Of a DNA stretch of 13,623 bases, positions 1-7,075 are shown piece after piece (position 1 is the first letter of the stretch; every line of letters starts with the position of its first letter). The notes beneath the pieces are model-generated. The model had not been told where the DNA came from. It saw only the letters and a program-made list of their open reading frames with translations, and searched no databases. Location: the NCBI GenBank assembly GCA_018398765.1, contig JAHBMJ010004188.1, forward strand, positions 62,286 through 75,908, written 5' to 3'. The position numbers were made by a program, and so were the translations under genes. Origin of the DNA: Chromera velia. Lineage: Eukaryota > Sar > Chromeraceae.

Positions 1-990
1 CTTCATTTCAAGCGCTGTTTCAACCTGTACCGCTATATTATCTTCTCGGTGTTGATCTTTGTCTTCAAAGTAAAAGTAGGAAGTCGCGTCGAGACTTCTC
101 TTCAGTCGGGGGATGACCGAGAGCAATACCCACCTCCAATCAGATTCCGACACACCGCTTCGAGCCTCAACGAGTCCAAAATCCAAAAGACGCATTCGGC
201 CCTTCTTGTCTATTCCATGATTCCCATAATGCTTGTCTCTGTGCTCATACCCGATGTTAAAGAACTTTTCATGAAGGCCCAAAAGGCTCCGTTGTGCATC
301 CGGAGTGATGATCAGGTCTTTGGCTGATACTTCCTCAAACGCCTTCTCAACCGTCGTCTCCAATTCTTCCATCAAAAGGAGACCATACAACACTCTGCCA
401 TACGCCTTCCCTGCCGGGTGCTCAATCTCACAAAACCAACTGCCAAACACCTCGGGCCCAACCCCGGCCTCTGCCGCCTCTGCCGCCACGCACATCTCCT
501 TCAAGGCCATCTCGTGACTCATCGCTGCAGAGAACCCCCCCCCCTCTCCCGGCGGCCGCCACATGCCCGAGTTCATCACCTTCAAGGCGTACGTCCTGCC
601 GTCCTCCAGCTCAGACGGAGAAAAGGGCAGCTGCCCCTCAATCTCGCTGCCTGTCGGTGAGTCAAGAGTCACCGCCACCACCCGACCGAACGCCCCCCCT
701 CCGAGAAACCCCGTCTCCTTCAACCCTGGGTGACAGGCTGCCAACGTGTCTCTCTCAATGCTCTTCCGGGAAGGGGGGGACGTCAGACACGAGCCCGGGG
801 GGACGCCTTTCTTTTCAGGCTGTCCTTCTGTCTCTTCCCCTCCTTCTCCCTCTGTGGAGGATCGGACCATTCTGCTGGAAGAAAGAAGATATTTCTGAAT
901 GTCTTCCTCAGAGAGTCCCTTCTCCGACTGCATAAACAGACAGGCAGAAGAAAAACATGGAATCGCAATGAACCCAATAAGGACAGGCAT
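1..990 (-). CDS. Secreted or membrane-targeted protein-kinase-like protein, 3' part beyond window
   Basis: An uninterrupted minus-strand frame of 330 codons runs off the left edge with no stop. The chosen ATG (988-990, A at -3) gives a hydrophobic, signal-peptide-like N-terminus (MPVLIGFIAIPCFSSACLF); an in-frame ATG at 1021-1023 has a poorer context. Kinase landmarks appear in order: glycine loop LGGGAFGRV (residues 96-104), YALKVM with a VAIK-type lysine (K137), a possible helix-C glutamate (E160 or E165), hinge-like LLLMEEL, catalytic loop HRDKHYGN (250-257) and LLDFG (268-272). Spacing from HRD to Asn (5) and on to DFG matches eukaryotic protein kinases. The loop departs from HRDLKPEN: Lys is at D+1 and His at D+2, and the DxHxGN pattern recalls ABC1/APH-type atypical kinases. 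No APE motif is seen in the roughly 60 residues after DFG. The fold call is firm. Activity, substrate and family are inferred only. Introns beyond the edge cannot be judged. Confidence 0.8.
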   Translation of the reverse strand, partial: MPVLIGFIAIPCFSSACLFMQSEKGLSEEDIQKYLLSSSRMVRSSTEGEGGEETEGQPEKKGVPPGSCLTSPPSRKSIERDTLAACHPGLKETGFLGGGAFGRVVAVTLDSPTGSEIEGQLPFSPSELEDGRTYALKVMNSGMWRPPGEGGGFSAAMSHEMALKEMCVAAEAAEAGVGPEVFGSWFCEIEHPAGKAYGRVLYGLLLMEELETTVEKAFEEVSAKDLIITPDAQRSLLGLHEKFFNIGYEHRDKHYGNHGIDKKGRMRLLDFGLVEARSGVSESDWRWVLLSVIPRLKRSLDATSYFYFEDKDQHREDNIAVQVETALEMK

Positions 991-1046
991 CTTCTCGCGA
1001 ACGACAATGGCATGCACGTGCATATATGCAGAGACATGCAGACAAG

Positions 1047-1067
1047 CAGACAGACAGACAGACAGAC
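1047..1067. repeat. (CAGA)n microsatellite
   Basis: About five copies of a CAGA tetranucleotide. They lie just upstream of the kinase-like start, in its putative 5' untranslated region. Confidence 0.9.
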
Positions 1068-1129
1068 ATGCATGGATCCACGGAACCATGCAGTGAAGCC
1101 ATGCGGCTGGATCGCTTCCTATATATATG

Positions 1130-1166
1130 AATGGATGGATGGATGAATGAATGAATGAATGAATGA
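1130..1166. repeat. (ATGG)n / (GAAT)n compound microsatellite
   Basis: A run of ATGG units passes into GAAT units without a break, a typical compound microsatellite produced by slippage. Confidence 0.9.
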
Positions 1167-1268
1167 CTAAGCCAGGTGGAGCCGAGCTCCTGGCAGTCCA
1201 TGTTCATGCAAGTCTTTTTCACGGACCTATATATACAGCTCTGAAGCGAGAGACTGTAGGCCGCCTCA

Positions 1269-1282
1269 CTTCTTCTTCTTCT

Positions 1283-1321
<39 letters not shown>

Positions 1322-1345
1322 TCTCCCTATCTCCCTATCTCCCTC
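1269..1345. repeat. (TTC)n / (CT)n / CTCCCTAT pyrimidine tract
   Basis: About 75 bases of almost pure pyrimidine on the plus strand: a TTC run, then a CT run, then three or four CTCCCTAT-like units. Such a polypurine-polypyrimidine tract can form triplex DNA. Confidence 0.9.
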
Positions 1346-1994
1346 AGCATGCTAGCCCGAAAGAAATGAATTAGATTGCACAGTGTGCATTCTCCTCCAG
1401 GTTCCAACTTCCAATGTCGACCAGACTGAGCGACTCACTGCAAGATGTGCTCACTCACTGACATAAAATTTGAACTTCTTCGCGATCAACGGCTGGATGT
1501 CGTCGGTCAAGAACGTTCCAGCAGCACTGATACTGGCCCTCCCTCCCCCCTCCGTTTTGTGCGTCCGTACGGGGGGAGGGGAGCATGTCACCAAAGTGAC
1601 TGTCGTCACAGCGACGACTCTCAACAGGAAGGCCATCTGGCACAACGATGACTTCCCTTTTGTTTGCCCAGCTTTGTTTCTTTCTTCCAGTCTTTTCTTT
1701 CAGCTTGAGGCGCTCCTTGTTTCTATTCCTTTCGCTCGCTGTGCAAACAAATCAGTGAAGATGGCCGGCTCTCGCTGCGTTCAGAGGTCACTCTGAGAGT
1801 GCATGGCAGCATCATGCCAGCATGGGTCAAAATAATTATAACCCGCGGTCGATTGACTGACTGATTACCATGCATGCATGCTTGCGCACCATTTTCAGCA
1901 CGAGTGCATGCAATCTGTATCGGTGTGCATGCATGAACAAAAAAAAAGATTATATAAATTTTATAATAACGTTGCCGTCGGACTCGATCCCTTT

Positions 1995-1996
<2 letters not shown>

Positions 1997-2025
<29 letters not shown>
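1997..2025. repeat. (CT)n microsatellite
   Basis: A pure CT dinucleotide run followed directly by a TATATAAG word at 2028-2034. A pyrimidine tract plus TATA-like word about 400 bp upstream of the membrane-protein ATG could belong to its promoter, but this is positional inference only. Confidence 0.9.
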
Positions 2026-2028
<3 letters not shown>

Positions 2029-2440
2029 ATATAAGACTGTGTGCTGGATCGTGACAGTGAAACCAACAGCTGCATAGAGTCACCAGACTGAGTGACTGGC
2101 TGTCTATTTTTTCCTTTCACGCAAGGCAGTCCACAGAGCACGCATGAAAGTTTCATGATCAATACAGCCGGGAGACATGCAATGAAGGAGAGTCAGATCG
2201 ATAGAAGCTTTCTGACACAGAGGGTCCAAGCGTAGATCCTGATTGAGACTGGCGGTTCGACACATATACCCTCCAATGCTGTCTGCTTGTATCGGCAAGT
2301 TCTGTCGATAGAAACCGCGGCCCCTCTCAGCAAGGAGACTTTGTTTCCAAAATCGGAGACAGGCAAAAAAACTTTCGTATATAGACGGAGAACAAAGGAA
2401 GAAAGGAGGCGGATCCGTAAGCGACAAGGGGGCCGGGAGG

Positions 2441-2983
2441 ATGTTCATCAATTTCTTCAAAATCAGACACGCGGGAGGGGGGGGACCGGCCCCCCTAGTT
2501 GCCAATCCCGGCAAGGGGGCGTGCATCTTCATCATGATCGTGAACGTGTGTCTGTTTGGAGGGAGCATGCTCGGTCTAGTACACACACAGGAGTTCTCCT
2601 GCGGAGCCGAATTCACCACTTACCTAACGACAATGGGCCTGTTTACGGCTTCCAACGTTCTCTTTTTCTTCCAAGTGTACCAGATCCGGCTGGGATCAGA
2701 CACAGAATGGTCGAAGGCGATGATGACGACGATGGGCACGTCTCTTCTGCAGTGCATCCAGGCCTTTTGGGGCGGCCGTATTTGCCTGCATGCATTCACG
2801 TACAGAGACATGAAGGGGACAGTCATGTACGAGTGCTATAACAGAGGGAGGGACGCTTACTGTATCACGGTGATCGTGACGATGTATTTCTTCCTCTCCT
2901 TCCTGATTGTTGTGTACACTACCTGGGGCATCTTCTTCCCCCCCATCCGGAGAAACATCAACCAGATGAAGCACGTCAAGTGA
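2441..2983 (+). CDS. Small four-transmembrane-helix protein, family unknown
   Basis: Encodes 180 aa. The ATG at 2441 is the first in this frame after a stop at 2309-2311 and has A at -3. Four hydrophobic segments are evident at about residues 26-48, 61-81, 93-119 and 140-167, so this is a tetraspan integral membrane protein. The positively charged tail (PPIRRNINQMKHVK) suggests a cytoplasmic C-terminus. Cys54 lies in the first loop and Cys132 and Cys141 around the second external loop, so a disulphide is possible. Topology and size resemble MARVEL- or tetraspanin-like proteins, but I see no CCG motif and do not recognise the family. A GTAAGC word at 2417 could be a 5' UTR splice donor. Other long frames over this stretch lack membrane or domain character. 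The last 30 codons and the stop are repeated downstream. Confidence 0.75.
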   Translation: MFINFFKIRHAGGGGPAPLVANPGKGACIFIMIVNVCLFGGSMLGLVHTQEFSCGAEFTTYLTTMGLFTASNVLFFFQVYQIRLGSDTEWSKAMMTTMGTSLLQCIQAFWGGRICLHAFTYRDMKGTVMYECYNRGRDAYCITVIVTMYFFLSFLIVVYTTWGIFFPPIRRNINQMKHVK

Positions 2984-3086
2984 TGAAGGCTTCCTCTCCT
3001 TCCTGATTGTTGTGTACAGTACCTGGGGCATCTTCTTCCCCTCCATCCGGAGAAACATCAACCAGATGAAGCACGTCAAGTGATGA
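2890..3086 (+). repeat. 97-bp direct tandem duplication of the CDS 3' end, stop codon included
   Basis: Copy 1 is 2890-2986 and copy 2 is 2990-3086, with an exact 100-bp period. They differ at two positions (C2919/G3019 and C2942/T3042). Each copy encodes the end of helix 4, the basic tail and the TGA. The second copy is one base out of phase with read-through and follows the first stop, so it should lie in the 3' untranslated region unless splicing joins to it. Both differences would change an amino acid (Thr to Ser, Pro to Ser). Confidence 0.95.
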
Positions 3087-3537
3087 GGAAGCCCGAAAGA
3101 ATTCAAACTCAACTGAGAGAGCGAAAAGCTGTTCGAAGGAAGCCCACCAACCGAAGTAATCCATTCGAACAGTCCACTTGCAAGAATTTATTGCATCAAA
3201 TTGACTGTTGAGGAGTTAATTATACACAGACGAAAAAAGCAAAGTTTCAACGTCAAAAAAGCACACTGCAAAAGAAACCCCACTCAGGTTCAGACGCTTC
3301 AAGCCACTTGCAAGGTTGAGAAACACTCTCTCTTCTGTTCAGATGCTTCCTTCCTTCCTGTTCGATCTGTTTGGCTGCAGGTCGAATTGAAGAAAAGAAA
3401 CCCACCCTGGCTGTTGTCTGAGTTGCCTCGTCTTGCTTGCAAAGTTGGGCTAGGTGCCTCTCAATCCGCCCGTCGATCTGCCTGGCTGTCAGACTATGTG
3501 TCTGGCTGTCTGGCTGCCTGTCTGACTGGTTGTCTAA

Positions 3538-3614
3538 GCGTGCGTGGGTGCGTGCGTGTGCGTGGGCGTGTGCGTGGGCGTGGGTGCGGGTGCGGGTGCG
3601 GGTGCGGGTGCGTG
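3538..3614. repeat. GTGCGT / GGTGCG hexanucleotide-type repeat
   Basis: A G/T-rich strand built of GTGCGT, GTGGGC and GGTGCG units that becomes a regular GGTGCG hexamer at the end. It reads as Cys/Gly or Val/Arg low-complexity in translation, so frames crossing it are unreliable. Confidence 0.9.
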
Positions 3615-3653
3615 CCTATCTTTTTGCTTGTATATGATGGTTTCTACGTAATA

Positions 3654-3672
3654 CTCTAGGTAATACCTAGAG
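3654..3672. repeat. 19-bp inverted repeat, 9-bp arms
   Basis: CTCTAGGTA and TACCTAGAG are perfect inverted arms around a single A. It sits at the left edge of the AT-rich island and could be a protein-binding palindrome or the relic of an element end; no partner was found. Confidence 0.7.
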
Positions 3673-4216
3673 ATAGCAGGAAAACCAGGGGCGGGGTTCA
3701 AGACCCTAGGGCGGAACAAATCAATCAATCAATTAATCGATCAAAGAGTTAAATAAGAGTTAGTAATTTATAAAAGAATTTAAAATTTGCTAAAATTTGC
3801 TTTTGACGTATATATAAAACTCTGGATGAAACTACGCGTATCTACGCCTAGATCTATACTAGTACGCGTAATCTAACGTAATTTGCGGCGTAAAATCCTA
3901 AAATTATGGGATATGTTCTTTTAATATTTTTGATACTAGTTTTGATGAGCGACATATTAATCTGTACATAGATCTGTATATTTTAGAAACAAGTTCGAGC
4001 TGTAAATTTTAGTAAATTTTCATCTAAATTTCTACTTTGATTTGAATAGGCTCGATCAAGTTTTCAATCAGCACGGCCATGACACGTGACAGCATTTTCT
4101 GTTTGAGTCTCTGAAAGCCGCGGCGAAGCGAACTATTCCATGCACAGGGGTCGCCCCCGGTCTGGTCTAGGGCCTGGTCGCATTTTTGCGTGCGTCGATG
4201 TCAGGTTGCGAGGTGG

Positions 4217-4735
4217 GAGACTGTACGAGACTGTGACAAGTTCACTGACAACAACACACAGAGACTGTGCGAGACTGTGACAACAACACACAGAGACTGT
4301 GCGAGACGGTGACAACAGCACACAGAAACTGTGCGAGACTGTGACAACAACACACAGAGACTGCGCGAGACTGTGACAACAACACACAGAGACTGTGCGA
4401 GACTGTGACAACAGCACACAGAGACGGTGCGAAACTGTGACAACACCACACAGAGACTGTGCGAGACTGTGACAACAACACACAGGGACTGTGCGAGACT
4501 GTGACAACAACTCACAGAGACTGTACGAGACTGTGACAACAACACACAGAGACTGTGCGAGACTGTGACAACAACACACAGAGACTGTGCGAGACTGTGA
4601 CAACACACAGAGACTGTGCGAGACTGTGACAACAACACACAGAGACTGTGCGAGACTGTGACAACAACACACAGAGACTGTGCGAGCCTGTGACAACAAC
4701 ACACAGAGACTGTGCGAGACTGTGACAACAACACA
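4217..4735. repeat. 32-bp minisatellite, 16 units
   Basis: Sixteen consecutive units, mostly exactly 32 bp: two nearly identical decamers (GAGACTGTGC, GAGACTGTGA) followed by CAACAACACACA. Unit 1 (4217-4260) has a 12-bp insertion and unit 12 (4581-4609) lacks 3 bp; the others carry scattered single substitutions. The minus strand has no stop in any of the three frames, because 32 is not a multiple of 3 and the unit is stop-free. This produces long repetitive Cys/Ser/Val frames that are artefacts. The units show no repeat-plus-unique-spacer design. Confidence 0.95.
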
Positions 4736-4933
4736 GTCTCATGACTAAGACCAGTCACACGTCTTGGACCTCCCAACAGTAGCTCCTTAACTCAACTCTT
4801 CCGACTGGATGACTCCACCCCTCTTGTGAGAAATCCAGCATTTTGTGCATGGTGTCTGAGGAAGGGGTCTGAGGAATAAAGAGGTTGGTGGTCTCCTGCT
4901 TGAGAGATGGTAGACAGCCAGATGCATGGTGGT
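4736..4933. other. Unique spacer 3' of the secreted-protein gene
   Basis: Non-repetitive sequence between the minisatellite and the 3' end of the minus-strand gene. No credible coding frame or RNA gene is visible. Confidence 0.5.
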
Positions 4934-5011
4934 TGCGTGTCATTTAAATGCACAGACAGTCTACACCGCCAGTGCGTGTCATTTAAATGCACAGACAGGC
5001 TACACCGCCAG
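4934..5011. repeat. 39-bp tandem duplication spanning a stop codon
   Basis: Two adjacent 39-bp copies (4934-4972 and 4973-5011) differ at one base and each contains a CATTTAAATG palindrome. The right copy covers the last codons and TAG (5000-5002) of the minus-strand gene. The left copy repeats those codons in the 3' untranslated region. Confidence 0.92.
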
Positions 5012-6016
5012 TGCTGGGCAGCCGGCGGCCAGCCATTTGCAGGGCAGCTGGTCAGCCTGATAGATCACAATCCTCTCGGGCGAATACGCATTCTGGTAGA
5101 GGCCCAAGAACTGCTTGAACGAGTCCAGTTGCCAGCCGCCAAAGATGTTCGCAATGCCGCAGGGGTTCGCCTTGCCGGGGGGGGCTGCCTCGCCCCCCAG
5201 GCAATCGCTTCCGAGCTGTGAAATCGCAAAAGCCGGCCAACCGGCGATCTTGTTCCCCTCTCGGGCACCGATCTTGTCAGGTTTGACGATATCGTATGTC
5301 GGGTTGGCAAGCGCAGCCTGAAAGGCCTCAAAGGCCCCAAGGGCATCGTCCTGGTGAGAGGCAAACAATTTGTTGAGCACAGCCCCGTCGGAATAGTACT
5401 CATAGACATTCACCATCGGGGCGCCCCATGATGGATTCACCGCCATGCCACCGATCGGGGTGATCTCGGAGTACGCAACGCCCTTTGCAGCAAGGGCATT
5501 GGCAAACGGGGTGACAAAGGTCTCCATGATTGTCGCTGCCTTGAGCTCGGGGTAAGGCTTGCTTTCACCAACAAAATTCTCAACGTCGACCCCGATCAGC
5601 AGCGGATGGGTATGCGTGAAGTCGGCCAGATATTCAGCCGCCATTGCCACTGTTGTTTCAGTACCAAAGCACAAAACCAGCCCCGGCTTCAGGCTGGCCG
5701 CCTCGGCAGCGTCAATGAATTTCTGTACATAGCCTTTCACATCGGGTGGCAGGGTGTCGGTGGTGGAGGCGAATATGACGCTGATCATCACGGTGCCGAC
5801 GTTATTCGCCGTCGCAAAGTCAATAATTGCGCTGGTGTAGTCGTCCCAGGCCTGTGGCTGAAACAGTTCACCCAGCGTTGCCTTGTAGCCCTCATGCCAG
5901 AGGACCAAGTCAGGCTGCACCACGGAAAGCTGCCGCGCCATAGAAGCGAAGCGGCCTTCCGCGAATTTGCTGATGCACAGCAGGAATGCGACGAGAACCG
6001 CAAAAACGCACTTCAT
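5000..6016 (-). CDS. Secreted protein of 338 aa, possible TIM-barrel-like fold, family not recognised
   Basis: The frame is open further upstream (to 6283), but that part is low-complexity Ser/Leu from a GA-repeat. The ATG at 6014-6016, with A at -3, starts a classic signal peptide (MKCVFAVLVAFLLCIS, cleavage near residues 19-22), so I take it as the start. The mature part alternates hydrophobic strand-like segments and helices: TVMISVIFA (75-83), GLVLCFG (112-118), LLIGVDVEN (139-147), then SEITPIGG (183-190) and ERIVIYQAD (314-322). This suits an alpha/beta barrel, and D144/E146 after a strand recall glycoside-hydrolase-type acidic pairs, but no family motif (for example DGxDxDxE of GH18) is met. 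Four cysteines follow residue 270 (272, 286, 326, 333), consistent with extracellular disulphides. It is intronless as read. Its 3' end is convergent with the tetraspan gene and its 5' end divergent from the 7076 gene. Coding status is strong; function is unknown. Confidence 0.8.
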   Translation of the reverse strand: MKCVFAVLVAFLLCISKFAEGRFASMARQLSVVQPDLVLWHEGYKATLGELFQPQAWDDYTSAIIDFATANNVGTVMISVIFASTTDTLPPDVKGYVQKFIDAAEAASLKPGLVLCFGTETTVAMAAEYLADFTHTHPLLIGVDVENFVGESKPYPELKAATIMETFVTPFANALAAKGVAYSEITPIGGMAVNPSWGAPMVNVYEYYSDGAVLNKLFASHQDDALGAFEAFQAALANPTYDIVKPDKIGAREGNKIAGWPAFAISQLGSDCLGGEAAPPGKANPCGIANIFGGWQLDSFKQFLGLYQNAYSPERIVIYQADQLPCKWLAAGCPALAV

Positions 6017-6670
6017 CCTGGACAGAGTTAGTTCCCTTCCCGCGACCACCTGAGTGAAGTGAGGAATTAAGGGTGCGTGTGAGAGGAGAGACAGAGATAG
6101 AGACAGAGCAAGAGAAAGAGACGGAGTGACAGAGAGAGAAAAAGAAGGAAAGAAAAAAGCAAAGGCACATGCAGTCATTGAATCACATCGCATTCCAGCA
6201 ATGAGCAGGCAAAAAGCGGCAGAACAGAGACTCCATATATCTTTGAGTTCCTGGACAAACAAGTCCTTTCCGTTGCAACGCACCTCTTTTCGAGTGTTTC
6301 TCAGAAAAGGGTCCGTCTTCGAGTGCCCCGATCGGAACGGGCAGATCGACGCTTGACTTTACTCAACTTCAAGGAGCTGGCTGCCTTCCGGCCGTGTCTC
6401 GCTCTCTTTTGCAGTGTGCTTGTATGAAAGAATCAGACAGCTAGAGGCGCGGGCCTTCAAGTTTGAAATTCGATCACCGTAAAGGTCAGAGATACTCTAA
6501 GGTGAGAGTCAGAATCTGAAAGTTTGAAGCAATTGCTGTTGGCTAGCTAGTTGGCCAGTGAAAAGCTCGAACGATTCTAAAATCTGAATCGACACAAAAG
6601 TCTTCAGTCATGCAGTCTTTCGGAAGTCTTTCAATGGTGGCTGCATGGAGATGCATGGAGTCACCTTCGT

Positions 6671-6765
6671 GGGGGGGGNGGGGGGGGGGGGGCCTCTCGG
6701 AGGGTCCGCGCGGCCCGCGCGGGGGCCGGCCCGCGCCGGCCCGCTAGCCCGGGACGCTCGCACCG
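6671..6765. repeat. Poly-G run with an ambiguous base, followed by GC-rich block
   Basis: A 22-base G run (6671-6692) is broken only by an N at 6679. It is followed by about 70 bases of nearly pure G+C containing a GGGCCGGCCC palindrome and repeated CCGGCCCG words. The N shows the assembly was uncertain here. On the G strand this could form a quadruplex. Confidence 0.85.
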
Positions 6766-6862
6766 CACGCGCGTATATACTTTCCGGGGCCAAAAATTGA
6801 ATCAGTCGAGTCAGAATGAATCTGACATATCACGCAATGATGGGGTCGAGCAGACCAAGAAA

Positions 6863-6912
6863 CAGTTCACTGACACCATCGGGTGTCACGGACAGTGTGG
6901 TCAGGTGAACTG
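6863..6912. repeat. Nested inverted repeats (stem-loop)
   Basis: Outer arms CAGTTCAC (6863-6870) and GTGAACTG (6905-6912) are perfectly complementary. Immediately inside the left arm is a hairpin TGACACC (6871-6877), loop ATCG, GGTGTCA (6882-6888). It lies about 165 bp upstream of the 7076 ATG and could be a binding site, a leader RNA structure or chance. Confidence 0.6.
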
Positions 6913-7075
6913 ATGACTGATTGGTGCTTAGACTTGAACTCTGCCTAAAATTTCGAGGAACAGTTGGTATTTGCTGTCGAATTCCCTCTGGCATCGACGG
7001 TTGAGCAACACCTAGTTCAAATCAACACAGAAACTTATCTCCTCTATCGTTGTATTCCTATCTATTCCCTTTGCA

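Larger units (their letters stand above)
991..2440. other. Intergenic spacer rich in microsatellites
   Basis: I see no convincing gene here; the short frames do not resemble proteins and are dominated by simple repeats. It separates the minus-strand kinase-like gene from the plus-strand membrane-protein gene, so it should hold both promoters. AT-rich TATA-like words occur at 1121-1129, 1227-1236 and 2028-2034, but none can be proven. TGCATGC words occur near 1068, 1870 and 1925. An imperfect C-rich/G-rich inverted repeat lies at about 1541-1582. Confidence 0.6.
3087..4216. other. Intergenic spacer between convergent genes, with AT-rich island
   Basis: I see no supported gene. A 152-codon frame (3201-3659) ends in low-complexity Arg/Gly/Cys sequence made by the GTGCGK repeat and is not credible. 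From about 3640 to 4080 base composition becomes clearly AT-rich, with palindromic words such as TACGCGTA and a repeated CGTAA word, like a degraded mobile element with no recognisable ends. A (AATC)n stretch lies at 3718-3742. Confidence 0.6.
6017..7075. other. Divergent 5' region with purine-rich tract and poly-G
   Basis: Upstream DNA of two divergent genes. Next to the secreted-protein start is a GA-rich tract (about 6081-6160) that would be CT-rich in its transcript leader. The middle (6360-6660) is unique with no gene seen. A poly-G run, a GC-rich block and a TATATAC word (6772-6779) follow, then a stem-loop at 6863-6912. The 7076 start is preceded by a pyrimidine-rich leader. No core promoter can be assigned with confidence. 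Confidence 0.5.

Noticed and set aside
2104-2619. Minus-strand frame of 171 codons overlapping the tetraspan gene
   Set aside because: It lacks domain character and overlaps a frame with four clear membrane helices on the other strand.
2287-2841. Plus-strand frame of 184 codons overlapping the tetraspan gene
   Set aside because: It is a frame shadow with Arg- and His-rich composition, while the alternative frame has coherent membrane segments.
3201-3659. Plus-strand frame of 152 codons
   Set aside because: The last third is generated by the GTGCGK repeat and the rest has no protein-like features.
3690-3705. GGTTCAAGACC resembling a tRNA B box, possible SINE
   Set aside because: Two mismatches to the consensus, no convincing A box upstream and no cloverleaf.
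3683-4180. Weakly similar AGGGG...CTAGGGC words on both sides of the AT-rich island, as possible long terminal repeats
   Set aside because: The similarity is short and gapped and no target duplication or retroelement coding is present.
4217-4735. CRISPR-like array
   Set aside because: Units are contiguous tandem repeats with no unique spacers, no dyad-symmetric repeat and no cas genes, in a eukaryotic context.
4133-4776. Overlapping minus-strand frames of 189 and 191 codons, rich in Cys, Ser and Val
   Set aside because: They are the 32-bp minisatellite read in different frames and say nothing about a real protein.
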